This document shows positions 25,865 through 34,597 of a stretch of DNA of 64,000 nt, piece after piece. The notes beneath the pieces are model-generated. The model did not search any database and was not told the DNA's origin. It saw nothing but the letters and a program-made list of their open reading frames with translations. Every line of letters starts with the position of its first letter. The stretch's first letter is position 1. The DNA is from Streptomyces sp. CB01635 (GTDB lineage: Bacteria > Actinomycetota > Actinomycetes > Streptomycetales > Streptomycetaceae): the NCBI RefSeq assembly GCF_002803065.1, contig NZ_NNBL01000016.1, forward strand, positions 1 through 64,000, in the 5' to 3' direction. The position numbers were made by a program, and so were the translations under genes.

Positions 25865-25945
25865 TCACTCCTCGCCGACCGACCGCTGTCGGGCCAGGAA
25901 CTCTGCGAATGCCGCTGACTGCTCAGGGTCCCTGGGCTCAGACAT
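25865..25945 (-). CDS. Small ORF (26 aa) overlapping the reductase-like gene
   Basis: MSEPRDPEQSAAFAEFLARQ continues six more residues to a TGA. Its ATG overlaps the stop of the gene before it (ATGTCTGA, 25938-25945). Codon use is coding-like, so it is either a real small protein in an operon or the start of a truncated gene. No family is recognisable. Confidence 0.4.
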   Translation of the reverse strand: MSEPRDPEQSAAFAEFLARQRSVGEE

Positions 25946-26516
25946 GCAGGGTGGGCCGGTAGATGAGTTCTTGGATGCCGCCGTCGAGGGTCCGGTGCTC
26001 GATCAGCTCGAGGTCGAAGTCGGCCGCACCCCGGAAGATCGGGTCCAACCCGGTCTGACCTGTGATCACGGGGAAGAGCGTCACCTGGACGCGGTCGACC
26101 AGGCCGGCGGCCATCAGCGCCCGGTTCATCGACAGACTGCCGTGCGAACGCAACGGCACGTTGGACTCCTTCTTGAGCCGAGCGACGACGTCGACGGCAT
26201 CGCCGGCGGCGACGCTCGCATCCGGCCAGTCGAGGGGCCCTTCCAGCGTGGTCGACACCACCGTCGCCGGCAGGTTCCTCATCCGGGTGACCCATGGGTC
26301 ACGCACCTCGGACTCCTCGGTGCTCGAGGCCAGCATCTGCGCGAACGCCCGATACGTGTTGGCCCCGAACACCATCCGCTGCTCGTCGTCGTACACGGCG
26401 AGACGGTGCTCGAGGAGCTCCGGGCCTTGCTTGCCCCAGTAGCCGGTCCAGTTTCCGCCGGCGGCGCCGAAGCCGTCGAGGCTGGAGAACACGTCGAATG
26501 TGTAGGCGGCGGTCAT
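25938..26516 (-). CDS. Dihydrofolate-reductase-fold (RibD C-terminal) family protein
   Basis: This 192-residue protein begins MTAAYTFDVFSSLDGFGAAG, the standard opening of the actinomycete RibD-C/DHFR-like group. VFGANTYRAFAQML, SHGSLSMNRALMAAGLVD (the VxGSxxLxxxLLxxGLVD pattern) and FPVITGQTG follow. These proteins bind NADPH but are not essential DHFRs; substrates are mostly unknown. GAGGAGAA lies 6 bp before the ATG at 26516. Confidence 0.9.
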   Translation of the reverse strand: MTAAYTFDVFSSLDGFGAAGGNWTGYWGKQGPELLEHRLAVYDDEQRMVFGANTYRAFAQMLASSTEESEVRDPWVTRMRNLPATVVSTTLEGPLDWPDASVAAGDAVDVVARLKKESNVPLRSHGSLSMNRALMAAGLVDRVQVTLFPVITGQTGLDPIFRGAADFDLELIEHRTLDGGIQELIYRPTLHV

Positions 26517-26687
26517 GATGTTCTCCTCGAGTACGGTTGATCGCGTGTCGGGTATACAGACCGGGAACCGCGGCGAGACTCATCGCCCTTGCACTCCCGG
26601 GGTCCGGCCGCCCCCGATCCGCGCCGGCCGATCCACAGGGCTCAACTGATCCTCCCCACGTGCGGCCACGCCTCACAGCGGAATTTG

Positions 26688-27686
26688 CTAGGAGTTCGAA
26701 GCGTCACAGGGGCCGCTCAGGCGTTTGCGCGCAGTTGGTCGCGCGCCCAGGTTTCGAAGGTGGTCGGTCAGGTCGCAGCTGGCGTCCCACAGCCCGGCCG
26801 CGACGGCGGTGTCGGCGAGATGGCTCCATGCCGCTTCTTGTCGGGGTGCGCCGCGCAGGCTGAACAGGCGTGGCCCCCACAGCTGCCCTCCGCGCGCGGC
26901 CGGGTCGAGCACCGCTCGGACCGCCGGCCAGGCGCCGGCGTGCTTGCCTTGGACGAGTAGAGCGGCGGGTGCCGCGCGCAGCCGCGCGCCGAGGCTTCTC
27001 ACATGGACCGGCGGCCGTGACGGAGTGAGGGCGTCCAGGGCACCGCCGGGATGGACCACTGCGCTCTCCACCGAACTGCCGAGGGTGCGCAGGCGGCGGT
27101 CGAGTTCGAGCCCGAAGTACATCTGGGCCAGCTTGGTTCGTCCGTAGGTACGTTTGGCCTGGTAGTCCCGCCGGGACTGGAGGTCGTCCAGGTCCAGCCG
27201 TTCCGATTTCGCCGCGAAACTACCGACGGTCACGACACGCGCCGCAGGTGCGGCCGACAGCAGCGGCATCAGCAGACCGGTCAGCGCGAAATGCCCGAGG
27301 TGATTTGTGCCGAACATGAGTTCATGACCATCCCCTGTCTCGCGACGCGGCGGGTCGTCGAGCGCGACGCCGGCATTGTGGACCACCGCATGCAGAGCAC
27401 TCACCTCCAGGGATTCCACTGCTGCGCTGAGCGACGACAGGTCAGCGAGGTCCAGCCGGATGGCCCGTACCTGCGCGCCGGGCACGCGAGAGCGGATCGA
27501 CGTCAGGGCGGCTTCGGCTCTGGCCGGGTCCCGACAGCCCAGCACGACCGTGGCTCCGGTCGCTGAAAGCTGCTCCGCGATGAAGTACCCGATACCGGTG
27601 TTGCCGCCGGTGACCAAGAAGACGCTGCCCTCTGCGCGCGGCAGCCGGTGAACATCCCAGGGCGGAGCGGAGGAAGTGGACGACAT
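26688..27686 (-). CDS. Short-chain dehydrogenase/reductase
   Basis: This 332-residue SDR has its cofactor loop in LVTGGNTGIGYFIAEQL, NAG in HAVVHNAGVALD, a catalytic serine region VVTVGSFAAK and YxxxK as YGRTK. The C-terminal 60 residues (WGPRLFSLRGAPRQEAAW) match the retinol-dehydrogenase-like group. Gly-Ser replaces the usual Ser-Ser at the catalytic serine, which is acceptable in this subgroup. The ATG at 27686 (MSSTSSAPPW) follows a GGGAG; the longer frame is not supported. Confidence 0.88.
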   Translation of the reverse strand: MSSTSSAPPWDVHRLPRAEGSVFLVTGGNTGIGYFIAEQLSATGATVVLGCRDPARAEAALTSIRSRVPGAQVRAIRLDLADLSSLSAAVESLEVSALHAVVHNAGVALDDPPRRETGDGHELMFGTNHLGHFALTGLLMPLLSAAPAARVVTVGSFAAKSERLDLDDLQSRRDYQAKRTYGRTKLAQMYFGLELDRRLRTLGSSVESAVVHPGGALDALTPSRPPVHVRSLGARLRAAPAALLVQGKHAGAWPAVRAVLDPAARGGQLWGPRLFSLRGAPRQEAAWSHLADTAVAAGLWDASCDLTDHLRNLGARPTARKRLSGPCDASNS

Positions 27687-28004
27687 GACGGGAGGCTCCC
27701 TGGATCCGGAGGGGCGAGACGGTTGCGGCCGCTCCCGAGGGAGCAACTTGCCATCCACAGTTCCAGCGCTGACCGACACATCGCCTACGGATCACCGACC
27801 GCCGCGACGGACGCCGACACCCCGCCGACAGACGGCCAGTCCGCTGACCGACGGTTGCCAACCGCCGCCTCGGATCCAGATTCGGACTCGGACCTCCCAG
27901 CCGTGAAGACGCAGGTGTGTCGTGGCACGGTCGTTGTCATCGGCGAGCATCGTGACTTCGAAATCGGCCGGCCCGATTGCCCATCGGCGAGCCAGAATCA
28001 TCCC
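27687..28004. other. Divergent intergenic region
   Basis: About 320 bp between the SDR gene and the hypothetical pair. I find no conserved frame and no clear palindrome. Confidence 0.4.
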
Positions 28005-28151
28005 GTGATGCGACAGGCCTACGAGGACGCCGAACTCCACCAGTCCATAACCGAGTTGGCGGCCGAGACCGGCGAGATGCGGCGGTTCTCCGCGAAGATC
28101 CTGCCGCCGCGGTGCCGCAAGTCGCCGCCGGTGTCCGAGGTACTGCCATGA
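28005..28151 (+). CDS. Small hypothetical protein (48 aa)
   Basis: GTG at 28005 (or ATG at 28008) opens VMRQAYEDAELHQSITELAA, a short amphipathic helix-rich protein ending SPPVSEVLP. Its TGA overlaps the ATG of the next gene (ATGA, 28148-28151), so the two are probably made together. I do not recognise a family. Confidence 0.5.
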   Translation: MMRQAYEDAELHQSITELAAETGEMRRFSAKILPPRCRKSPPVSEVLP

Positions 28152-28621
28152 ATCACCACGACGCCGGGCAGGAGGAGGAACCCGCGGAGCACCTGCGCTT
28201 CTGGACCTACCTGAGGGAGTTTGAGCAGGTCACGGAGGCCGACGAGGTCGACCTGGTCAGCGAAGTACTTTCCGACCCGGACGAGACGATGGCCCAGTCC
28301 GCCGTCCTGCGGTATGTGGACCGCCGAGCCGCCGACCTGTTCTCCGGACCCGCCTACGAGTCCTGGGCCGCGAAGATGACCCAGGCCACGACGCGCTACC
28401 CGTTCCTGACCCGGCGCCTTCACGAATGGTCTCTCTTCCGGGCCGTCACGCTCAGGCAGCCGTGGCGTCCGGATGCCCTGCTCGAGTCGTCTGACTGGTT
28501 CCAGCGCAAAGCGGCCGAAGCGTCGAACGCGGCCGCCCTGGAAATCCTCGCCGCCCGGGGCCGCACCAAGCGGATCCGCAACGCCGCCCGCATCAATCTG
28601 AAGCAGCAGGGTCAAGGCTGA
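28148..28621 (+). CDS. Hypothetical helical protein (157 aa)
   Basis: The protein starts MNHHDAGQEEEPAEHLRFWT. It is predominantly helical and acidic in its first half (EFEQVTEADEVDLVSEVLSD) and basic at the C-terminus (AARGRTKRIRNAARINLKQQ), with no signal peptide or membrane segment. The start is fixed by the 4-bp overlap with the small gene before it. No domain is recognised; the charge split could mean a nucleic-acid or partner-protein contact. Confidence 0.65.
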   Translation: MNHHDAGQEEEPAEHLRFWTYLREFEQVTEADEVDLVSEVLSDPDETMAQSAVLRYVDRRAADLFSGPAYESWAAKMTQATTRYPFLTRRLHEWSLFRAVTLRQPWRPDALLESSDWFQRKAAEASNAAALEILAARGRTKRIRNAARINLKQQGQG

Positions 28622-28754
28622 TCGCAGTCCCCCGGTGTGTGACGCACCCAAGGTCTGGAACATTGCTCGCCGTTCGACGCGGGCAGCGGTCCGTAAGAGC
28701 TTGACACGGCGCGGGTCTGCCGAGGGAGGCGTGTTCCTGATCTACGGTGCTGCC

Positions 28755-30167
28755 ATGGTGCGTGCCGGTGGTCCCCAGACCCGTGGACCGGACAGGTCTG
28801 CGGCTTCGGGCCGCTCCCTGGCCCCGCTGCTCGCTGTCTGCGCGGGCTACTTCATGGTCATCCTGGACGTGACCGTCATCAACGTCGCCGTTCCGGTGAT
28901 GGGGCGGGAACTGTCGGCCTCGCTGACAGGGATTCAGTGGATCACCAACAGCTACACCCTGATCTTCGCCGGCCTCCTGCTCACCGGCGGCGCGCTGGGA
29001 GACCGGTTGGGCAATCGCCGGATCTTCTGCACCGGGGTGGTGGTGTTCACCGTCGCCTCGGCCGGCTGCGGACTGGCCCAGAGCACCGGGGCTCTGATCG
29101 CCGCCCGGCTGCTGGAAGGCGCCGGCGCGGCACTGATCGTGCCCGCCTCCCTCGCTCTCCTCCAACAGGCGTATCCCTCCCCCGCCGAGCGCTCCCGGGC
29201 GTTCGGCCTGTGGGGCTCCATGGCCGGCATCGCCGCCTCGGCCGGGCCCCTCCTGGGCGGCCTCCTCGTCACGACCGTGGGCTGGCGCTGGGTGTTCTTC
29301 ATCAACCTGCCCGTCGGATGCGTCTGCCTGCTGCTCACGCTGCGCCGCGTGCCCCCTTCGGCCCGGCGCAGGGACCGCCCTGTGGACTGGCCGGCCCAGT
29401 GCGCGATCGTCGCGACGGTGTCCCTGCTGACCGCCGTACTGAACGAGGCCGGACGACGCGGCTGGACGGACCCACTGATCCTGACCGGGGCCGGCCTGTG
29501 CCTGCTGGCAGCGGCCGCGTTCGTCCTGCGGGAGCACCTGGCCCGCAGCCCTGTGCTGCCCCTGCGGCTGCTGCGCTCCCGCGCGATGAGCGGAGGAGCG
29601 ATCATCGGCCTGCTGTTCAACTTCGCCTTCTACGGGATGATCTTCACCGCAAGCCTGTACTTCCAGCATCAGCGCGGCCTGACCGCGCTGCGCACCGGGT
29701 TCGCCCTTTTCCCGGCGGTGGCCATGACGATGTTCGCCTCCGTCCTCTCCGGAAGGCTGGCACGCCGCACCGGACACCGCCCGCTTGTGGTCACCGGCTT
29801 GCTTATTGGAGGGGCAGGCCTGGCCGGCTGGGCCGCGGCCGGGCCGAACCCGAGCTACGCACTGCTCGTGGCGCCGATGATGGCCGCGGGCTTCGGTACG
29901 TCCTTCGCCCTCACCGGGTCGACGACCACCGTGATGGCGGCCGCCCCTGACAAGTACTCCGGCACCGCCTCCGCCCTGTTCAACACCACCCGCCAGGTCG
30001 GCAGTGCCACAGGCGTCGCGCTGGGAGGCTCCCTGCTGGCCGCCACAGGCAACTTCACCACCGGGCTGCGGACCAGCATGGCCATCGGTTCGGCCGCTTA
30101 CCTGACGGCCGCCGCCCTTGCGCTCTTCTGCATCCCGCGGAAGGCACCCGGCCACGCCACCGACTGA
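28755..30167 (+). CDS. EmrB/QacA-type (DHA2) MFS drug exporter
   Basis: This 470-residue transporter has 14 predicted membrane helices. Signature motif C-like MVILDVTVINVAVPVMGREL is in helix 1 and motif A LTGGALGDRLGNRRIFCTG is in loop 2-3; ARLLEGAGAALIVPASLALL and GPLLGGLLVTTVGWRWVFFI follow. It is a proton-coupled efflux pump for drugs or metabolites. The ATG at 28755 is chosen because 30 residues of basic N-terminus then lead to helix 1; no strong ribosome-binding site is visible, and GTG at 28731 is an alternative. Confidence 0.92.
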   Translation: MVRAGGPQTRGPDRSAASGRSLAPLLAVCAGYFMVILDVTVINVAVPVMGRELSASLTGIQWITNSYTLIFAGLLLTGGALGDRLGNRRIFCTGVVVFTVASAGCGLAQSTGALIAARLLEGAGAALIVPASLALLQQAYPSPAERSRAFGLWGSMAGIAASAGPLLGGLLVTTVGWRWVFFINLPVGCVCLLLTLRRVPPSARRRDRPVDWPAQCAIVATVSLLTAVLNEAGRRGWTDPLILTGAGLCLLAAAAFVLREHLARSPVLPLRLLRSRAMSGGAIIGLLFNFAFYGMIFTASLYFQHQRGLTALRTGFALFPAVAMTMFASVLSGRLARRTGHRPLVVTGLLIGGAGLAGWAAAGPNPSYALLVAPMMAAGFGTSFALTGSTTTVMAAAPDKYSGTASALFNTTRQVGSATGVALGGSLLAATGNFTTGLRTSMAIGSAAYLTAAALALFCIPRKAPGHATD

Positions 30168-30316
30168 ATGGCGGCGAGCCAGGGCGTGGCAGGTACGCCG
30201 ATGGGCCGGTGGTGGACAAGCCACCGCGTCGTCAAAGACCCACCTGTAGCACTCTCGTGGCCGGAATTATGGCCTCCACCACACGCGTGTGGCTCGCGCC
30301 CTGATGAAGTGATCGG

Positions 30317-31198
30317 ATGCGTAGATCCGCTTCCCTTCTGCCGGCCCTGGCCTCGACCGCCCTGCTCCTCACGGCCTGCGAACCGCCGCCCCACACACAG
30401 GTCGACGACCCGGGCAAGGACGGCGTACGGATCACATCGCTGACCCTCCCCTCGGCCTCCCCCTCGCCCACCCGCACCACTTCCGTCTCCGCCGACAGCC
30501 TCCCCGTGGACTCGGGGGTCATTGCCGCCTACGAGGTCACCAACAAGGGCACCAAGACCCTGACCTACTCAGTCGTCTTCACCTTCATGAGCGGTGACGG
30601 CCAGGCCATGACCAACCAAACCGCGACCGTGCGCGACGTCGGCCCCGGAGAATCCGTGCGAGGCACCGTCCGGGCCGGAGAGCTGCCGCCCGCCGCCCCT
30701 CGGGTGACGGGGGCGGCGGTCCTCGAAGTGACCAAGGTTCCCGCAGGCGAGGCGCCTGCCGCGCCGGGCACGTGCCCCGCCTCCGGCATCCGGGTCAGCG
30801 CCGACAAGGGCGACGCGGCCATGGGACTGCGCGTCGTGGGCCTCCACCTCGACAACTGCGGCACGCGCGACTACACCGTCGACGGATACCCACTCCTGGA
30901 ACTCCTGGACGACGACCTCAACCCTGTCCACGGCATTCAAATCCTCGACGGCAGCGGCGACATCACCACCGGCGCCGGGCCCGACGAGCAGCCACGGCCC
31001 GTCATGCTCAAGCCCGGCGAGTCGGCAACCGCCGGCCTGGTGTGGCGCAACACCACCGAGGCCGGTACGGCAGTGAACGTTCCCCATGTGCGGGTCCGGG
31101 CGAAGGCGGGTGCCGATCCCGTGACGGTAACCCCGCACCTCGACCTCGGAACCACCGGAAGGCTCGGGGTCAGACCGTGGGAGAGGGCGGAACGCTAG
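30317..31198 (+). CDS. DUF4232-type secreted lipoprotein
   Basis: This 293-residue lipoprotein has a signal peptide and lipobox LLLTACEPPP, with Cys21 as the lipid-modified residue. A Ser/Pro/Thr linker leads to an Ig-like domain (SGVIAAYEVTNKGTKTLTYS) and then a DUF4232 domain (TCPASGIRVSADKGDAAMGL through HLDNCGTRDYTVDGYPLLEL), with the paired cysteines typical of that domain. It is anchored outside the cell; the function is unknown. Confidence 0.88.
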   Translation: MRRSASLLPALASTALLLTACEPPPHTQVDDPGKDGVRITSLTLPSASPSPTRTTSVSADSLPVDSGVIAAYEVTNKGTKTLTYSVVFTFMSGDGQAMTNQTATVRDVGPGESVRGTVRAGELPPAAPRVTGAAVLEVTKVPAGEAPAAPGTCPASGIRVSADKGDAAMGLRVVGLHLDNCGTRDYTVDGYPLLELLDDDLNPVHGIQILDGSGDITTGAGPDEQPRPVMLKPGESATAGLVWRNTTEAGTAVNVPHVRVRAKAGADPVTVTPHLDLGTTGRLGVRPWERAER

Positions 31199-31222
31199 GG
31201 CTTTCGTTTGGGTCAGGCTGGA

Positions 31223-31714
31223 TCAGAAGTGCGTGGTGATCCCGAAGACGCGGCGCAGTTGTGCCATGTCGTGCCGATCGCGTTCCGACGGCTCGTATCC
31301 CTGGTGGAAGTAGACCTGTTGCTCGGCGGACAGGCACGGGACGGACATTCCCTTGATGGTGCCGGTCACGAAACACGAGCAGGGATAGGTGAAGGGGCGC
31401 TGCGGTTCGGGTGATGCCTGCACTGCTGAGCCGTCGTCGGCAAAGACCAGCGGGTGAAGGTCGATCTCCCGTCCGTCCGCAGTTGCCATGACGAATCGGA
31501 TGGGCCTCCAATCCACACTCTCCACGAAGCCCGCCTCACGAAGTGCCCCCAGCGCGGCGGCTTCATGGTCTTGCCGGTGCATCAGGTCCAGGTCGCGGTG
31601 GTCTCGGGTCTGCTCGCCGAGCAGAGCATCGATTCCCCACCCTCCACCGATCCAGACGTCAACGTTCGCCCGTCGCAAAGGAGTTAGAACGCCCAGCACG
31701 TCGTCAGCTGTCAT
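31223..31714 (-). CDS. Nucleotidyltransferase-fold protein (lincosamide/aminoglycoside-nucleotidyltransferase-like)
   Basis: This 163-residue protein carries the minimal nucleotidyltransferase core: GG and DxD in WIGGGWGIDALLGEQTRDHR followed by DLDLMH, then a strand with a third acidic residue in GREIDLHPLVF. Small LnuA-like enzymes that adenylylate lincosamides share this layout, so antibiotic modification is possible but not shown. The ATG at 31714 starts directly at the fold; the longer frame adds a cysteine-rich tail with no match. Confidence 0.8.
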   Translation of the reverse strand: MTADDVLGVLTPLRRANVDVWIGGGWGIDALLGEQTRDHRDLDLMHRQDHEAAALGALREAGFVESVDWRPIRFVMATADGREIDLHPLVFADDGSAVQASPEPQRPFTYPCSCFVTGTIKGMSVPCLSAEQQVYFHQGYEPSERDRHDMAQLRRVFGITTHF

Positions 31715-31928
31715 CACCCGACGCAGACTAGAAGCATCCGCCTGTGGCAGCGAACGAATTCCATGTCCCCCGCTACGTCGTAGACAGCACACCCGGCCTC
31801 ACCCGGTGTGTGCAACTGATACCCCCGCGGATGCCGCACTCTCGCCGTGTGGGCGCGTTCGGGAGTAACGCAGTGTGCGGCCCCGGCGTTGACCGGGCCC
31901 GCACACCGCGCTCTCAGCAGGCAGACAG

Positions 31929-32471
31929 TCAACGTCCGCCGCCACCGCCGCCGCCGCCGTAGCCACCGCCACCGCCGCCGCCGCCGTAGCCGCCACCGCC
32001 GCCGCCGCCGTAGCCACCGCCACCGCCGCCGCCGTAGCCACCGCCACCGCCGCCGTAGCCACCACCGCCGTAGCCACCACCACCGTAGTTACCGCCGCCG
32101 TAGCCGCCGCCACCGTAGTTGCCGCCGCCGTAGCCGCCGTAGCCGCCGTAACCACCACGACCGTAGCCGTTGTAGTTGTTGTAGTTGTAGCCACGACCGT
32201 AGCCGCCGTAGCGACCGTAGTCGTTGTAGTTGTTGTAGTTGTAGTAGCCGCGGTTGTAGCCACCGTAGCGGTGGTGGCCGTAGTAGCGGCAGTCGTTGTG
32301 GTGCCAGCTCCAGCCCCAGCCCCGGTTGTAGCAATCGCTGTAGCCGGAGTTGTGGTGGGTCGAGCCCGTGCTGGCCGAGGCCGTCCCCGCTGTGCCGATC
32401 GCGGCGCCACCCGCCATCAGAACTCCGGTGGCGGTCACCGCGAAGAGGCGCTTCACGCGAAGTGCTCGCAT
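31929..32471 (-). CDS. Secreted Tyr/Asn/Gly-rich repeat protein
   Basis: This 180-residue precursor has a clear Sec signal (MRALRVKRLFAVTATGVLMA to ASA near residue 32). A short His/Trp/Cys section follows, with two cysteines in DCYNRGWGWSWHHNDCRYYG. Next is a Tyr/Asn/Arg-rich part, then a C-terminal half made of glycine runs separated by single tyrosines. The glycine runs lengthen towards the C-terminus: 2, 2, 3+N, 4, 3+N, 4, 4, 6, 7, 7, 8, 8. There is no recognised domain and no LPXTG or chaplin segment. GGGAG precedes the ATG. It resembles low-complexity, adhesive or phase-separating structural proteins. Confidence 0.8.
   Translation of the reverse strand: MRALRVKRLFAVTATGVLMAGGAAIGTAGTASASTGSTHHNSGYSDCYNRGWGWSWHHNDCRYYGHHRYGGYNRGYYNYNNYNDYGRYGGYGRGYNYNNYNGYGRGGYGGYGGYGGGNYGGGGYGGGNYGGGGYGGGGYGGGGGGYGGGGGGGYGGGGGGGYGGGGGGGGYGGGGGGGGR
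31932..32160. repeat. CCG/TAG-type low-complexity repeat coding for Gly-Tyr runs
   Basis: The 3' half of the repeat-protein gene is made of near-perfect CCGCCG-type triplet arrays broken by GTA tyrosine codons. It is prone to slippage, so run lengths may vary between strains or assemblies. Confidence 0.8.
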
Positions 32472-33234
32472 GAGAATTTTCTCCCTTCCATCGTCTCGCG
32501 CACCCGAACGCGAGATGGATGGCCGCGCACGCAAGAAAGATCAGGGCGCGCGGTCGAAATGTCACCGCTCTGGAAATTGAAAGACACGCCGTGGCCATTC
32601 ACCGGCCGTGTCGGCCTTGTACGGCTTCACGCGCGAACCCCCGCAGCAACAGTCGAGCTGTCCACCGCGAGAAGACTTCGCCGATGTGGCGCGTCCCGGG
32701 TTGCGGTCTCAGTGGTAAACGCTACTCCCAATCCGCTCCACGTCATCTTGAACGGGCACTCATCTCGGCACCGAACCCGGTCGACCGGCTCGGCCGGCGC
32801 CTCACGGCGGGCAAATCCGCTGGTGGCACAGCCCTCTGAGCACGCACCTGAATTTCCGGCCGCCACAGCGGCACAGCCTCACGCCGGCGGACCTGAAGGG
32901 AATGAACTGCCCCGACCGGTCCAACCGTTGCCGCCTTCGCGGAGCCCGGGGTATCGCTTCCCCTGCAAACCCGGCCCGACAGCAGTGACCCAAGAGGTGC
33001 ACGCGCTGCCAGTCAGTCACCGAACCCCGCGTCACGGGTCGCCATGCGTCGTCGCTGAGCGTAGCGACGCGGACTGCTGAGCGGCCGGCGATGGCGGTGA
33101 AGCGCGCGGTGAGTGCTTCCGCGTCCAGGTCAACGGTGTGTGCCTGACTGCCGCTGTCGGCGGCATTCTGCTGGGCGGGTGTGTGGGCGGTCGGGTGTGC
33201 GGGTGTGCGGCAAGACTTCTGCCGCGGCACGAGC
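32472..33234. other. Unassigned 760-bp interval
   Basis: The ribosome-binding site of the repeat protein lies at its left edge. A minus-strand frame at about 33170-33010 reads HTVDLDAEALTARFTAIAGR, which looks coding-like, but it opens into nothing recognisable on either side and could be a remnant. No other gene is supported. Confidence 0.35.
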
Positions 33235-33855
33235 TCAGGAGCAGCGGCCGCCCGGTTCGAAGTCGCCGCCGGCGCCTTTGCTGCCGCTGTCGCGCTGGTG
33301 GCCGCGGCGGGCGTCGCGGTCGAAGATGCCCAGGATCTCGCAGGGGCCGCCCTCGGCGCCGATGGCGTGCGGGAGCATGGTGGGGAACTCTGCGGCCTGG
33401 TTGGTCTCGACGCGGAACCTGCGGTGGCCCAGCATGAGGATCGCGGTGCCGGACAGGACGACGAGCCATTCCCGGCCGGGGTGCGCACGCATGCGGGAGG
33501 GGTTGTCCGGCGGTGGTTCGGTCATGCGCTGGCGCACGACACTCATGCCGGGGTCGCCCTTGACGGGCCAGCGCATCGTGCCGTGCGCCGCGTCGATCAT
33601 GGGACTCGTGATGACGTCGTCGGAGGCGTTCTCCACGAGCTGGTCTAGAGATGTGTCGAGAGCGCGGGCGAGGGTGACCAGCTGATCCAGGGCGAGGCGG
33701 CGCTGGCCGTTCTCGATGCGGGAGAGCGTTGACTGACTGACGCCGGCGCGGGTGGCCAGTTCCTCCAGGGACCAGCCCTGTGCCACGCGCAGGGCGCGGA
33801 TCCGTTTGCGTACGAGGCTGTCCAGCTCTCCATCATTTTGCGCCATAGGCAACAT
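33235..33855 (-). CDS. XRE-family regulator with cupin domain
   Basis: This 206-residue protein has an N-terminal XRE helix-turn-helix (IRALRVAQGWSLEELATRAG, then SQSTLSRIENGQRRLALDQL) and a C-terminal cupin (HPGREWLVVLSGTAILMLGH, then AAEFPTMLPHAIGAEGGPCE). Proteins of this build usually sense a small ligand in the cupin and repress a neighbouring efflux or detoxification gene. ATG at 33855 or 33846 are both possible. Its divergent neighbours are only remnants of a flavoprotein and an MFS pump, which may once have been its targets. Confidence 0.88.
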   Translation of the reverse strand: MLPMAQNDGELDSLVRKRIRALRVAQGWSLEELATRAGVSQSTLSRIENGQRRLALDQLVTLARALDTSLDQLVENASDDVITSPMIDAAHGTMRWPVKGDPGMSVVRQRMTEPPPDNPSRMRAHPGREWLVVLSGTAILMLGHRRFRVETNQAAEFPTMLPHAIGAEGGPCEILGIFDRDARRGHQRDSGSKGAGGDFEPGGRCS

Positions 33856-33998
33856 CGTATGCCCATCACGCAAGTAGGGGTTGCGTTCGCTTACGAGGTG
33901 ACCCGGAAAGGCTGGGGTCACGCCGAGCGAATGGGTGCGAGGGCTGGGCGGTGACGGCTTCCGCGTACGCGCGCGACGCACTGCCCCAGGGGACTGTC

Positions 33999-34597
33999 GA
34001 CGCCGGGGTGATCGGCGGCGGTGCCGCTGTCGGAACGGTGCGCTGATGCTCGTCCGCTCCCCGCCGCTCGGTCGTCGTGATCGACAGCGGCACGCCCCGC
34101 AACGCGCCTGCCGAAGCCATGCACGGCTCGTCGTGCTGGACGGCATCCCGCCCGCCGAGCTGCTCGAGCGGGGCCGACAGCAGATGCGCCACTACGGCGG
34201 GCGGGGCGTCTTCGGCGAGGTGACCTCCGCCGAACCAGCCGCCCCGGGTGGCGGGGGTGATCTGCGTCTTGCGCTCGCCCTGGCCGACGGCCGCACCCTG
34301 ACGCCGCGCCGTGTGCTGGTGGCCACCGGGCTGCGGGACGCGCTGCCCGACGTGCCCGGCCTCGCCGAGCACTGGTGCGCGGCGTGGTGCACTGCCCGTA
34401 CCGCGACGGCTGGGAGGTGCGCGACGAGCCCATCGGCGCCCACGCCACCGGCCCCGCATCGGTCCACCATGCGCTGCTGTTGCGCCAACTGACCGACAAC
34501 CTGGTCTACTTCACCCGCCGCGCCGAGCTGGACGAGGACACCTGCGCAGGCTTCGACGCCCGCGCCACCGCGTCGTCGACACCCCGGTGCAGGGCGT
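33999..34597 (+). pseudogene. Thioredoxin-reductase-like flavoprotein, multiply disrupted
   Basis: Pieces in three frames line up in order with an NAD(P)/FAD oxidoreductase of about 300 residues. They are the dinucleotide loop GVIGGGAAVG followed by a TGA, RSVVVIDSGTPRNAPAEAMH, a frameshift to IPPAELLERGRQQMRHYGG and TPRRVLVATGLRDALPDVPG, and another frameshift to GVVHCPYRDGWEVRDEP and VHHALLLRQLTDNLVYFT. The family CPYCHG motif has lost its second cysteine (CPYRDG). At least one stop, one small deletion and two frameshifts make it non-functional. Confidence 0.8.

Noticed and set aside
28701..28729. TTGACA promoter before the MFS gene
   Set aside because: TTGACA is present, but no acceptable -10 hexamer lies 16-19 bp downstream.
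28593..30224. 543-codon minus-strand open frame
   Set aside because: It is antisense to the clear EmrB/QacA transporter and low-complexity Gly/Gln/Arg in content.
31932..32160. CRISPR-like array
   Set aside because: The repeats are triplet-based and coding; there are no spacers of constant length.
31929..32410. Alanine/threonine-rich 203-codon frame and histidine/arginine-rich frames over the repeat protein
   Set aside because: These are other-frame readings of the triplet repeat; only the frame with a signal peptide and ribosome-binding site is convincing.
33010..33170. Minus-strand coding-like frame HTVDLDAEALTARFTAIAGR
   Set aside because: It has no start, no family match and mixed quality on both sides; too weak to call a gene.
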